A stretch of 64,000 nt of DNA from Batkoa obscura (Eukaryota; Entomophthoromycota; Entomophthoromycetes; Entomophthorales; Batkoaceae): the NCBI GenBank assembly GCA_030770535.1, contig JASVEC010000007.1, forward strand, positions 1,488,001 through 1,552,000. Reading direction: 5' to 3'. Under the pieces are notes generated by a model. That model ran no database searches, was not told the origin of the DNA, and saw only the letters and a list, made by a program, of their open reading frames with translations. Below, one piece after another: positions 47,801 through 56,604 of this stretch. Every line of letters starts with the position of its first letter. Position 1 is the first letter of the stretch. Both the position numbers and the translations under genes were made by a program.

Positions 47801-48823
47801 AATGTGATCTGCGGGCATTCAGCCTTCCAAAAAACATATGACACCATGAAAGTTTCCTGCTATTGGGAATCAATGATACCAGACTTAGAAGACTTCATAA
47901 ATAATTGTGATGTTTGTAAAAGAGAACAAAGTAGGATAAAAGTAACAGCTTACAAGTTTATTTTACCTAAACATGCATTCCACACGGTAAGTATAGATGT
48001 GATAGGCCCTCTTTGTGAAGCTTCTTCAGTAAGAGGAAATAAGTATATCGTTGTAGCTATAGACCATCTAACTAAGTGGGTTGAAGCTAGAGCAATACCA
48101 AACCAGACTTCCTTCCACATATCTAAATTTATATATGAAGATATTATTTGTAGACATGGAAGCCCACAGGTGATACTTACCGATAATGCTGCCAATTTTG
48201 TTAATCTAGTTCTCCCAAAATTAGCCAGACTAATGGCCATAAGACATTCTACTGCAGCTCCGTATCATCCAGAAACTAATGGAATGGTTGAGAGAGTAAA
48301 CGGTACACTAATACGTATACTAAGAAAACTAGCTTTTGACAAAACTAGCTGTTGGGATGAATATCTACATTCCGCTATTTTAGCATATAGATATTCAGTA
48401 CACAGTATTACTAAAAAGTCTCCTTTTATTATGCTTTATGGGAGACACCCTGGGCTCCCCATATCTTTTGCCCCTTTAATCGCTAAACAAGGCGAGATAA
48501 GCCCTGACATATACTTGGCTAAACTAACAAAAAAATTGATAGCTATCCAAGTTGAAGCCTTTAACGCATTAACAGATTCGAAGATAAAGAGGTATCAGCA
48601 AGATATGTCCAGACTTCCTAGTCTAGCCACTTTCAAGGTAGGAGATATTGTTTATTTGTATCCTTCCTACAACCAACCTAGAAAAAATAAACTGGCACTG
48701 AAATGGGACGGACCATATGAAATCATACATAAACACTTGTATGATAGCTATTCGATTAAACATAAAGGAACAAGCGTCATTTATAATCGAGTCCATGCCA
48801 AGTTTCTCAAATCAGCAATGTGA
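44801..48823 (+). CDS. pol: Pol of the gypsy element, copy 1 (protease-RT-RNase H-integrase)
   Basis: The -1 frame is open past the gag end to 48823. Domains in order: aspartic protease with ILDSGAPINF at about 45355-45385; reverse transcriptase with VVMDYRKLNK, MPQGLSNAPATFQRL and the catalytic YLDD near 46788; RNase H with SLHTDASLTAVGG near 47224; integrase zinc region (H-H-C-C, ending CDVCKRE), then the catalytic triad in SIDVIGPL, LTDNAANF and HPETNGMVERVNGT; a GPY/F module (KWDGPYEIIHKHL) near the C-terminus. The protein copies genomic RNA to DNA and integrates it. The order RT-RH-IN defines Ty3/gypsy. Confidence 0.95.
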   Translation, partial: KKLLSGRVNEDPPSTKSKIPPDPDESTELDFEINTLSKFDPSTLILALPSKIRGRPKKKKVPVVEIPKVIPRRIDKSPDNSINAPDSALINEIAKPYISQLSDLSKLSLTQSELDNTHQWLTNVTIPIPLDKILTGESDLAIAFRNIIREYQNPNKQILLVNLDAKANSTDCTYINASIYKKNVRIILDSGAPINFISSRLVKRLPFKPDIDCSDTFGTAGTGTVTALGAYSSIPIKFGKLTLAFPAIVLESEGYDFLLGTEFFVKHGCQLLYDQNILKVLDQSIPMYYNKPRNLTINNISNKTPDCRIMSYRTNNKSVDVTLCGLESVIYQYPDIAYKQSGIPIISPKNLLIPPKSQVVLDTEISLWVPKEFHLSIYSIESVSRLEPLTMPGILGNNMNETIKLLLANITEKDIKISRGQQVGTIHVENNIVINTFSKFATLEEFQIYEEAPNNQTLFVEKDTIKHLNPDEQLQFYKLLEEYKDVFATSEEDIGCARNTKHKVYTCDSLPVATKAYRKSQSELKAEREEVQKLLRLGLIIPSNSPWASPLMIVKKKDGTNRVVMDYRKLNKITKKDVYPLPRIDDAVDRLQGAKYFSAMDLISGYWQVEMDPEDQEKCALITSEGLFQPTRMPQGLSNAPATFQRLMDNTLGDLKLSCVLIYLDDLNVFSKTFVDHLNHLKAVFERLRQANLKLKPKKCSFFQTSLEFLGYKVSDKGLAPIPNKLDAVKELFPPTTMREVQVFLGLMNYYRRFIKDFSNLATPLFQLLKKEVKFQWKEEHQQAFEELRDKLLNAPVLMFPNFSKPFSLHTDASLTAVGGVLSQLDDDNCEHPIAYTSRTLSKHERNYTTTEKECLAIIHAIKAFRPYIYGTHFTVITDHVSLKWLYSITNPEGRLARWALKLQSYSFDIVYKPGKDHQNADGLSRLPRICLATPIDDDLYNLLGNKNKWPQQQPELKQWLEKNAQNIIVKSNALYKKIKGTYIPYIKPSSRLSACQQFHNVICGHSAFQKTYDTMKVSCYWESMIPDLEDFINNCDVCKREQSRIKVTAYKFILPKHAFHTVSIDVIGPLCEASSVRGNKYIVVAIDHLTKWVEARAIPNQTSFHISKFIYEDIICRHGSPQVILTDNAANFVNLVLPKLARLMAIRHSTAAPYHPETNGMVERVNGTLIRILRKLAFDKTSCWDEYLHSAILAYRYSVHSITKKSPFIMLYGRHPGLPISFAPLIAKQGEISPDIYLAKLTKKLIAIQVEAFNALTDSKIKRYQQDMSRLPSLATFKVGDIVYLYPSYNQPRKNKLALKWDGPYEIIHKHLYDSYSIKHKGTSVIYNRVHAKFLKSAM

Positions 48824-48898
48824 TTCAATGAGTACAATTCGTAACTAGTCAAATTGCTCTTGGTAAGTAAATCATAAAAATTCACTACATCAAATCAT

Positions 48899-48909
48899 AG
48901 GGAGGGAAA
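48899..48909 (+). other. Polypurine tract
   Basis: AGGGAGGGAAA directly precedes LTR 2, as needed to prime plus-strand DNA. The same tract precedes LTR 3 at 56083-56093. Confidence 0.85.
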
Positions 48910-49377
48910 TGTGAAATATTGCTTTATTTAGCTCTCGGATTGATTATAACGCAACAATCACTTAAGTTGCTGTGTTCTCAAGTTCAAATACAATCAAGTC
49001 AGAGTCCCTTATTTTGATTTGCTGCGAGAATTTCTAACTTCATATTGCAAGGAATAACATCCTCTCGTATTAATATCCATATTTATTGGAGTATAAAAGA
49101 GATTCTTCAATATGATAACTCCAGGTTTTTTTTTAATTGGATTACTCCCTGATAACGTATCATTAATAAAGTCACTAAGTCTTTCTGACAACATCTGATA
49201 TAGATTTTATAGTAGTATCTTCCATTGTATTTGTTTTACATAATTTGTAGCTTACTACATACTATTTCTATTAAGTTAAGTCTACCTTAGTTATATAAAC
49301 TAAGACCCTTCGACTCAAGGCAAGTTAATTAAGCAAGAGTAGCTTTTAACTTCGGCCACTAAGTATCAACTTTCACA
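48910..49377 (+). repeat. Long terminal repeat 2 (shared by both units)
   Basis: Identical, in the stretches I compared, to LTR 1 and LTR 3. It serves as 3' LTR of the first unit and 5' LTR of the second. Confidence 0.95.
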
Positions 49378-49495
49378 CTTGGCGCTCATAACTGGGAAAG
49401 CTCCTATAACTACACTAGGTAGCCTTTATAGCCTTTCCTTTACGGTTCTTACCGCGTAACCACCCCAACCCTCCAATCCCCTTAATTCACAGACT

Positions 49496-51997
49496 ATGAT
49501 CAACAATAGCCTCATACCCTATTTTGCTGACTCAAGATATCTCCTTGATAACCGTCAACAATTGACTATCACTGAATATGACATGGGTAGTAGTGATGAA
49601 GAAGAAGCTAGTGTTCTGACCCCAGAAATAGACACTGCTGCTTTAAATCAAGCTGCCCTACCTCCTCATGTTGTAAGCTCGGTCGTTACCTATGGAGCTG
49701 TTCCTATGCACGTTCTTAATGGTGATCTCTCTGCTTGGAGACAATACCAAAGTAGTAGCTCCAGTACCCAAATTACTTTTCGTGCTCAGTACCAAACGGT
49801 ACCTACCCTTTCCCACGTTCAACAATATTTAGTAGAGTTCTTGCACAACAAACTCATCCAGATGGTTGGTGAACTCAACCGTCTCTCAACTCACAATAAT
49901 GAATTGTCTACCTCTTTAAGCTCGCTTCTAGGTACGGTTAATAATCTCTCCATGGTCATCAACCAAAACAATGATGTCATCACCCCATCAAATGAATTCC
50001 ATACCAGTAAGTTTAATGAATTCAACCAAAGGCTCAATGATACTGTTAGTTATGAAGTATATAGAGATTTGGCAAGAGAAGTAGGAGACTTCAAGGCTGA
50101 ATTGCATCAGCTTGATACTGCCTTACATTCCGAACTCATTAAGATCTCTGACGAGATCAACCTTTCCCTCACTGAGATCAATGACCATACTGCTCAAAGG
50201 ATCTCAGATATCGACGGAAAAGTGAAAATCACTTTTGCAGAACTTAATAGATCGTTGATGACTAGATTCACCGAGTATAATCATCGTTTATCCTATGTTG
50301 AGCAATCCCCTGCGTCTGCATCAGCCAAAGATGCCAGAATCTTGGCTTTAGAACAAGATTTAGCTGCTTGTAATGTACAACTGACTCAACAAGTGACCAC
50401 CATTAGCCAGCTCATCACTTCCAATAATAATTTGAAGGAACAAATTAGATTAGATAAAGAGCAGTCAGCGGCTGACTGGGAAGAAATTTCGCGTAATATA
50501 CAGAGTACCAAGGAAGAGCTTATTATTCTTCAAACTAAGGTAGCTTCCAATACCAGCCAAATCAAGGCATCTTCTTGTAATTGTAGAAAGGAACGTATCG
50601 CTGTTTCAGCACCTCACTCCAGACTCTCGACTTATAGAGATGTTCCGAGATATAATATGTATGATCTAGGTGATGGTACCACAGAATCTATTCTTGACAC
50701 TGAATATCAAATGAACCCTAAGTATCGTGGTTCTATTCACTTGGTACAACCGGATGATCAACCCAAGAAAGGAGAAAGTCCACCTCAATTACTTCCTAGA
50801 ATGACCACTGCACCTACTGATGGTATTTACTCAAGAAACCCTGCTACAGGATCTAATGCTGAGCCAATAAGATCTCATGTACAACCCTATGCTGAAGTTA
50901 ACCTGGACAATCCTTTTAACAATAGTAACAAAAACAAGTTGCCATATATTGCTCCAAAAATCACTCAACATGTACCCTATGAGCAATCTTCATCTCACTA
51001 CGTACAACCCGAGCGGATTCCTGTTCAAAATAACTATGGTATATCACATAATAATCATGACGCCTATTATGGCCATCCTGGACCTTCTGGTAACAATCTA
51101 AACCCGCATAGCTTCTCAACATACCCCCACAATTATCCGAGAAGCTCCCAACCCGTTAATACCAAGTTTAATTTTAGTCTCCTATTCAATCCAAATGAAA
51201 TCACTGCTACTACTTTCATCAAAGCGCTAGAAGTTCATCTTGATGCCAACAATTGGACCTACGAGTGTCGCCCTCAATGTCTCTTAGGTCAGCTTCAAAC
51301 AAACGAGCTTTCCTGGTGTATGACCCTACCTGATGACTTACGCAGTAACTGGAACTCTTTTAAAAAGGCATTCATAGATCACTATGATTCCGATGTAAAA
51401 ATGGAAGCAAAAAAGGCAGCCCTTTTATCTTTACGACTAGACGATGAAAGCAAACTTGAAAATTACATTGCAAACGTAAAAAATCGTGCTAATGCTTTAA
51501 TTTCCTGTGGGAAGTTAAGCGTTACAGACCTCCGCCTGGCCTTCCAACGAAACCTTCCAAGTCACATCGCACGTCTTTTTCTAGACCCTCATCATAATAT
51601 CACCAATATTACTCAGATGATAGAGATTTTAGAGCTATACCTCGGAAGTCCAAAAAGCGAAGTTAAATCCAAGAAACTATACGTTAATCATATAGATAAA
51701 GAAACGGACAACAACGAATATCTTCATTGCTTTGCCATTACACAACAGCACTACTCCAACCATCGTAAATCTCGAGTATTTACTGGATGCTGGAACTGTG
51801 GTGAACATGGACATATTGCCGTCAATTGTATTGAACCAAAGCCAGAAAATGGTATTTTTAAATATTACTTTGAAAAAAATGTTCGCAATAGTAAACATTT
51901 TAACAAAAATAAACAAGTTAATCACCTCAATTATAATTATAATGATGGTGACACTGAAAAGTTTGTTGACCCCAACAGCGAGTCAAAAAACTTCTAA
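49496..51997 (+). CDS. gag: Gag of the gypsy element, copy 2 (833 aa)
   Basis: Same 833-residue protein as copy 1 residue for residue: coiled coil, capsid-type gag segment and one CCHC knuckle, displaced by 7184 bp. Confidence 0.93.
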   Translation: MINNSLIPYFADSRYLLDNRQQLTITEYDMGSSDEEEASVLTPEIDTAALNQAALPPHVVSSVVTYGAVPMHVLNGDLSAWRQYQSSSSSTQITFRAQYQTVPTLSHVQQYLVEFLHNKLIQMVGELNRLSTHNNELSTSLSSLLGTVNNLSMVINQNNDVITPSNEFHTSKFNEFNQRLNDTVSYEVYRDLAREVGDFKAELHQLDTALHSELIKISDEINLSLTEINDHTAQRISDIDGKVKITFAELNRSLMTRFTEYNHRLSYVEQSPASASAKDARILALEQDLAACNVQLTQQVTTISQLITSNNNLKEQIRLDKEQSAADWEEISRNIQSTKEELIILQTKVASNTSQIKASSCNCRKERIAVSAPHSRLSTYRDVPRYNMYDLGDGTTESILDTEYQMNPKYRGSIHLVQPDDQPKKGESPPQLLPRMTTAPTDGIYSRNPATGSNAEPIRSHVQPYAEVNLDNPFNNSNKNKLPYIAPKITQHVPYEQSSSHYVQPERIPVQNNYGISHNNHDAYYGHPGPSGNNLNPHSFSTYPHNYPRSSQPVNTKFNFSLLFNPNEITATTFIKALEVHLDANNWTYECRPQCLLGQLQTNELSWCMTLPDDLRSNWNSFKKAFIDHYDSDVKMEAKKAALLSLRLDDESKLENYIANVKNRANALISCGKLSVTDLRLAFQRNLPSHIARLFLDPHHNITNITQMIEILELYLGSPKSEVKSKKLYVNHIDKETDNNEYLHCFAITQQHYSNHRKSRVFTGCWNCGEHGHIAVNCIEPKPENGIFKYYFEKNVRNSKHFNKNKQVNHLNYNYNDGDTEKFVDPNSESKNF

Positions 51998-54900
51998 GTG
52001 GGAGGGTAAATGAGGATCCCCCTTCCACGAAATCAAAAATTCCTCCTGATCCAGATGAAAGCACTGAATTAGACTTCGAAATTAACACGCTTTCAAAATT
52101 TGACCCCTCTACCCTCATCCTAGCACTACCTTCCAAAATTCGTGGCAGACCCAAGAAGAAAAAGGTTCCCGTCGTTGAAATTCCTAAAGTCATTCCACGT
52201 CGAATTGATAAGTCACCTGATAACTCTATCAATGCCCCTGATTCTGCCTTGATAAATGAAATTGCTAAACCTTACATTTCACAATTATCCGATTTATCCA
52301 AACTGTCCCTTACACAAAGTGAACTAGATAATACACACCAGTGGTTAACTAATGTTACCATCCCAATTCCTCTAGACAAAATCCTAACTGGAGAATCAGA
52401 CTTAGCAATTGCATTTAGAAACATCATTAGAGAATATCAGAATCCAAATAAACAGATCCTCTTAGTAAACCTCGATGCCAAAGCCAACTCCACCGATTGT
52501 ACTTACATTAATGCGTCGATTTACAAAAAAAATGTGCGTATAATATTAGATAGCGGAGCTCCCATCAATTTCATATCGAGTCGTCTGGTAAAACGATTAC
52601 CCTTTAAACCGGATATAGATTGTTCGGACACCTTCGGTACAGCCGGAACCGGAACCGTCACGGCACTAGGAGCATACTCATCAATCCCTATTAAGTTTGG
52701 AAAGCTAACTTTAGCCTTTCCAGCGATAGTGTTGGAAAGCGAAGGTTACGACTTCCTCCTAGGCACCGAATTCTTTGTGAAACATGGTTGCCAATTATTG
52801 TACGATCAAAATATCTTAAAAGTATTAGATCAATCCATTCCAATGTACTACAATAAGCCAAGGAACCTAACCATTAACAACATAAGCAACAAAACTCCTG
52901 ACTGTCGTATAATGAGCTATCGGACTAACAATAAATCAGTTGACGTTACTCTCTGCGGATTAGAATCTGTGATTTATCAATATCCAGATATAGCATATAA
53001 GCAGTCTGGAATCCCCATTATTTCCCCTAAGAACTTACTAATACCGCCTAAATCACAGGTAGTACTAGACACCGAAATCTCATTATGGGTACCTAAGGAG
53101 TTCCATCTATCTATATACAGTATAGAAAGTGTTTCAAGATTAGAACCTCTAACTATGCCCGGGATTTTAGGTAATAACATGAATGAGACTATAAAACTAC
53201 TGCTTGCCAACATTACCGAAAAAGATATCAAAATCTCTAGAGGTCAACAGGTTGGTACAATCCACGTAGAAAATAACATTGTGATTAATACTTTCAGTAA
53301 ATTTGCAACACTAGAAGAATTCCAAATTTATGAAGAAGCCCCTAATAACCAAACCCTGTTTGTTGAGAAAGACACTATTAAACATCTAAACCCAGATGAA
53401 CAACTTCAATTTTATAAATTGCTGGAAGAATATAAAGACGTCTTTGCAACTTCAGAAGAAGATATTGGCTGTGCCCGCAATACTAAACATAAAGTATATA
53501 CATGTGATTCACTACCTGTTGCAACTAAAGCATATCGTAAATCTCAGTCTGAACTTAAGGCAGAACGAGAAGAAGTCCAAAAACTTTTAAGATTAGGTTT
53601 GATTATCCCTTCAAATAGTCCATGGGCCTCTCCCCTTATGATTGTTAAGAAAAAAGATGGAACTAATAGAGTAGTTATGGACTATAGGAAACTCAACAAA
53701 ATCACAAAGAAGGATGTATATCCACTACCCAGAATAGATGATGCTGTTGACCGCTTACAAGGTGCAAAATACTTTTCAGCAATGGATCTAATCTCAGGAT
53801 ACTGGCAGGTAGAAATGGATCCGGAAGACCAAGAGAAATGCGCTTTGATTACTTCCGAAGGACTATTTCAACCAACGAGGATGCCACAAGGCCTTTCAAA
53901 CGCTCCTGCTACATTCCAACGTCTTATGGATAATACACTAGGTGATCTTAAGCTCTCATGTGTACTAATTTACTTAGACGACTTGAATGTGTTCTCGAAG
54001 ACTTTCGTGGATCACCTAAATCACCTTAAAGCAGTATTCGAACGTCTTCGCCAAGCTAACTTAAAGTTAAAGCCAAAAAAATGCTCATTTTTCCAAACTA
54101 GTCTGGAATTTTTAGGCTACAAGGTCTCTGACAAAGGTTTAGCTCCTATTCCTAATAAATTAGATGCAGTAAAAGAGCTTTTCCCCCCAACTACGATGAG
54201 AGAAGTACAAGTATTCCTCGGACTAATGAATTACTACCGAAGATTTATAAAAGATTTTTCGAACTTAGCCACTCCACTATTCCAATTGTTAAAGAAAGAA
54301 GTCAAGTTTCAATGGAAAGAAGAACACCAACAAGCCTTTGAAGAACTTCGCGATAAGCTGCTTAACGCCCCAGTGTTGATGTTTCCAAATTTCTCAAAGC
54401 CCTTCTCCCTGCATACCGACGCTAGCCTAACGGCAGTTGGAGGTGTTTTAAGTCAACTGGATGATGACAACTGCGAGCATCCAATAGCTTATACCTCTAG
54501 AACCTTATCGAAGCATGAGAGGAATTACACTACGACAGAGAAGGAATGCCTTGCAATTATTCATGCTATAAAGGCATTTAGACCGTATATCTATGGCACT
54601 CACTTTACTGTTATTACCGACCATGTTTCCCTAAAGTGGTTATATTCAATCACTAATCCTGAAGGACGTCTAGCTAGGTGGGCTCTAAAACTACAATCGT
54701 ATAGTTTTGATATAGTATATAAGCCAGGTAAAGATCACCAAAATGCAGATGGGCTTAGTAGGTTACCCAGGATCTGTCTAGCCACCCCCATAGATGATGA
54801 TCTGTACAACCTATTGGGTAATAAAAATAAGTGGCCGCAACAACAACCTGAGCTTAAACAATGGCTTGAGAAAAATGCCCAGAATATCATTGTCAAAAGT

Positions 54901-56007
54901 AATGCATTGTACAAAAAGATTAAAGGAACATATATTCCGTATATTAAGCCTTCTTCGCGGCTATCTGCATGTCAACAGTTTCACAATGTGATCTGCGGGC
55001 ATTCAGCCTTCCAAAAAACATATGACACCATGAAAGTTTCCTGCTATTGGGAATCAATGATACCAGACTTAGAAGACTTCATAAATAATTGTGATGTTTG
55101 TAAAAGAGAACAAAGTAGGATAAAAGTAACAGCTTACAAGTTTATTTTACCTAAACATGCATTCCACACGGTAAGTATAGATGTGATAGGCCCTCTTTGT
55201 GAAGCTTCTTCAGTAAGAGGAAATAAGTATATCGTTGTAGCTATAGACCATCTAACTAAGTGGGTTGAAGCTAGAGCAATACCAAACCAGACTTCCTTCC
55301 ACATATCTAAATTTATATATGAAGATATTATTTGTAGACATGGAAGCCCACAGGTGATACTTACCGATAATGCTGCCAATTTTGTTAATCTAGTTCTCCC
55401 AAAATTAGCCAGACTAATGGCCATAAGACATTCTACTGCAGCTCCGTATCATCCAGAAACTAATGGAATGGTTGAGAGAGTAAACGGTACACTAATACGT
55501 ATACTAAGAAAACTAGCTTTTGACAAAACTAGCTGTTGGGATGAATATCTACATTCCGCTATTTTAGCATATAGATATTCAGTACACAGTATTACTAAAA
55601 AGTCTCCTTTTATTATGCTTTATGGGAGACACCCTGGGCTCCCCATATCTTTTGCCCCTTTAATCGCTAAACAAGGCGAGATAAGCCCTGACATATACTT
55701 GGCTAAACTAACAAAAAAATTGATAGCTATCCAAGTTGAAGCCTTTAACGCATTAACAGATTCGAAGATAAAGAGGTATCAGCAAGATATGTCCAGACTT
55801 CCTAGTCTAGCCACTTTCAAGGTAGGAGATATTGTTTATTTGTATCCTTCCTACAACCAACCTAGAAAAAATAAACTGGCACTGAAATGGGACGGACCAT
55901 ATGAAATCATACATAAACACTTGTATGATAGCTATTCGATTAAACATAAAGGAACAAGCGTCATTTATAATCGAGTCCATGCCAAGTTTCTCAAATCAGC
56001 AATGTGA
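51985..56007 (+). CDS. pol: Pol of the gypsy element, copy 2
   Basis: Same sequence and domain order as copy 1 (protease, RT, RNase H, integrase, GPY/F). The translated part is identical over the whole 1252-residue stretch that can be compared, so little or no time has passed since duplication. Entry is again through the -1 frame at the gag end. Confidence 0.95.
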   Translation, partial: KKLLSGRVNEDPPSTKSKIPPDPDESTELDFEINTLSKFDPSTLILALPSKIRGRPKKKKVPVVEIPKVIPRRIDKSPDNSINAPDSALINEIAKPYISQLSDLSKLSLTQSELDNTHQWLTNVTIPIPLDKILTGESDLAIAFRNIIREYQNPNKQILLVNLDAKANSTDCTYINASIYKKNVRIILDSGAPINFISSRLVKRLPFKPDIDCSDTFGTAGTGTVTALGAYSSIPIKFGKLTLAFPAIVLESEGYDFLLGTEFFVKHGCQLLYDQNILKVLDQSIPMYYNKPRNLTINNISNKTPDCRIMSYRTNNKSVDVTLCGLESVIYQYPDIAYKQSGIPIISPKNLLIPPKSQVVLDTEISLWVPKEFHLSIYSIESVSRLEPLTMPGILGNNMNETIKLLLANITEKDIKISRGQQVGTIHVENNIVINTFSKFATLEEFQIYEEAPNNQTLFVEKDTIKHLNPDEQLQFYKLLEEYKDVFATSEEDIGCARNTKHKVYTCDSLPVATKAYRKSQSELKAEREEVQKLLRLGLIIPSNSPWASPLMIVKKKDGTNRVVMDYRKLNKITKKDVYPLPRIDDAVDRLQGAKYFSAMDLISGYWQVEMDPEDQEKCALITSEGLFQPTRMPQGLSNAPATFQRLMDNTLGDLKLSCVLIYLDDLNVFSKTFVDHLNHLKAVFERLRQANLKLKPKKCSFFQTSLEFLGYKVSDKGLAPIPNKLDAVKELFPPTTMREVQVFLGLMNYYRRFIKDFSNLATPLFQLLKKEVKFQWKEEHQQAFEELRDKLLNAPVLMFPNFSKPFSLHTDASLTAVGGVLSQLDDDNCEHPIAYTSRTLSKHERNYTTTEKECLAIIHAIKAFRPYIYGTHFTVITDHVSLKWLYSITNPEGRLARWALKLQSYSFDIVYKPGKDHQNADGLSRLPRICLATPIDDDLYNLLGNKNKWPQQQPELKQWLEKNAQNIIVKSNALYKKIKGTYIPYIKPSSRLSACQQFHNVICGHSAFQKTYDTMKVSCYWESMIPDLEDFINNCDVCKREQSRIKVTAYKFILPKHAFHTVSIDVIGPLCEASSVRGNKYIVVAIDHLTKWVEARAIPNQTSFHISKFIYEDIICRHGSPQVILTDNAANFVNLVLPKLARLMAIRHSTAAPYHPETNGMVERVNGTLIRILRKLAFDKTSCWDEYLHSAILAYRYSVHSITKKSPFIMLYGRHPGLPISFAPLIAKQGEISPDIYLAKLTKKLIAIQVEAFNALTDSKIKRYQQDMSRLPSLATFKVGDIVYLYPSYNQPRKNKLALKWDGPYEIIHKHLYDSYSIKHKGTSVIYNRVHAKFLKSAM

Positions 56008-56093
56008 TTCAATGAGTACAATTCGTAACTAGTCAAATTGCTCTTGGTAAGTAAATCATAAAAATTCACTACATCAAATCATAGGGAGGGAAA

Positions 56094-56561
56094 TGTGAAA
56101 TATTGCTTTATTTAGCTCTCGGATTGATTATAACGCAACAATCACTTAAGTTGCTGTGTTCTCAAGTTCAAATACAATCAAGTCAGAGTCCCTTATTTTG
56201 ATTTGCTGCGAGAATTTCTAACTTCATATTGCAAGGAATAACATCCTCTCGTATTAATATCCATATTTATTGGAGTATAAAAGAGATTCTTCAATATGAT
56301 AACTCCAGGTTTTTTTTTAATTGGATTACTCCCTGATAACGTATCATTAATAAAGTCACTAAGTCTTTCTGACAACATCTGATATAGATTTTATAGTAGT
56401 ATCTTCCATTGTATTTGTTTTACATAATTTGTAGCTTACTACATACTATTTCTATTAAGTTAAGTCTACCTTAGTTATATAAACTAAGACCCTTCGACTC
56501 AAGGCAAGTTAATTAAGCAAGAGTAGCTTTTAACTTCGGCCACTAAGTATCAACTTTCACA
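56094..56561 (+). repeat. Long terminal repeat 3
   Basis: 468 bp, ends TTTCACA and is followed by ACTA, the right-hand target duplication, then by the transposase-side sequence of the DNA transposon. Confidence 0.95.
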
Positions 56562-56604
56562 ACTACTTGCTCTTTGACTATTTATTAACTTAGCTATCAA
56601 TAAT

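Larger units (their letters stand above)
41726..56561 (+). mobile_element. Ty3/gypsy LTR retrotransposon, tandem LTR-internal-LTR-internal-LTR array
   Basis: Three LTRs of 468 bp and two internal regions repeat with an exact period of 7184 bp. The whole array is flanked by one 4-bp duplication, ACTA (41722-41725 and 56562-56565). Each internal unit has a primer-binding-site candidate just after the LTR, gag, pol in the order protease-RT-RNase H-integrase, and a purine tract before the next LTR. This pol order places it in Ty3/gypsy (Metaviridae); it has a GPY/F-type end and no chromodomain that I can see. Both units look whole and I see no difference between them, so the copy is very young. 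The internal DNA is much less AT-rich than the host spacers. Confidence 0.95.

Noticed and set aside
48824-56561. Chromodomain at the end of the gypsy integrase
   Set aside because: Pol ends soon after the GPY/F module and no aromatic-cage-like segment follows.
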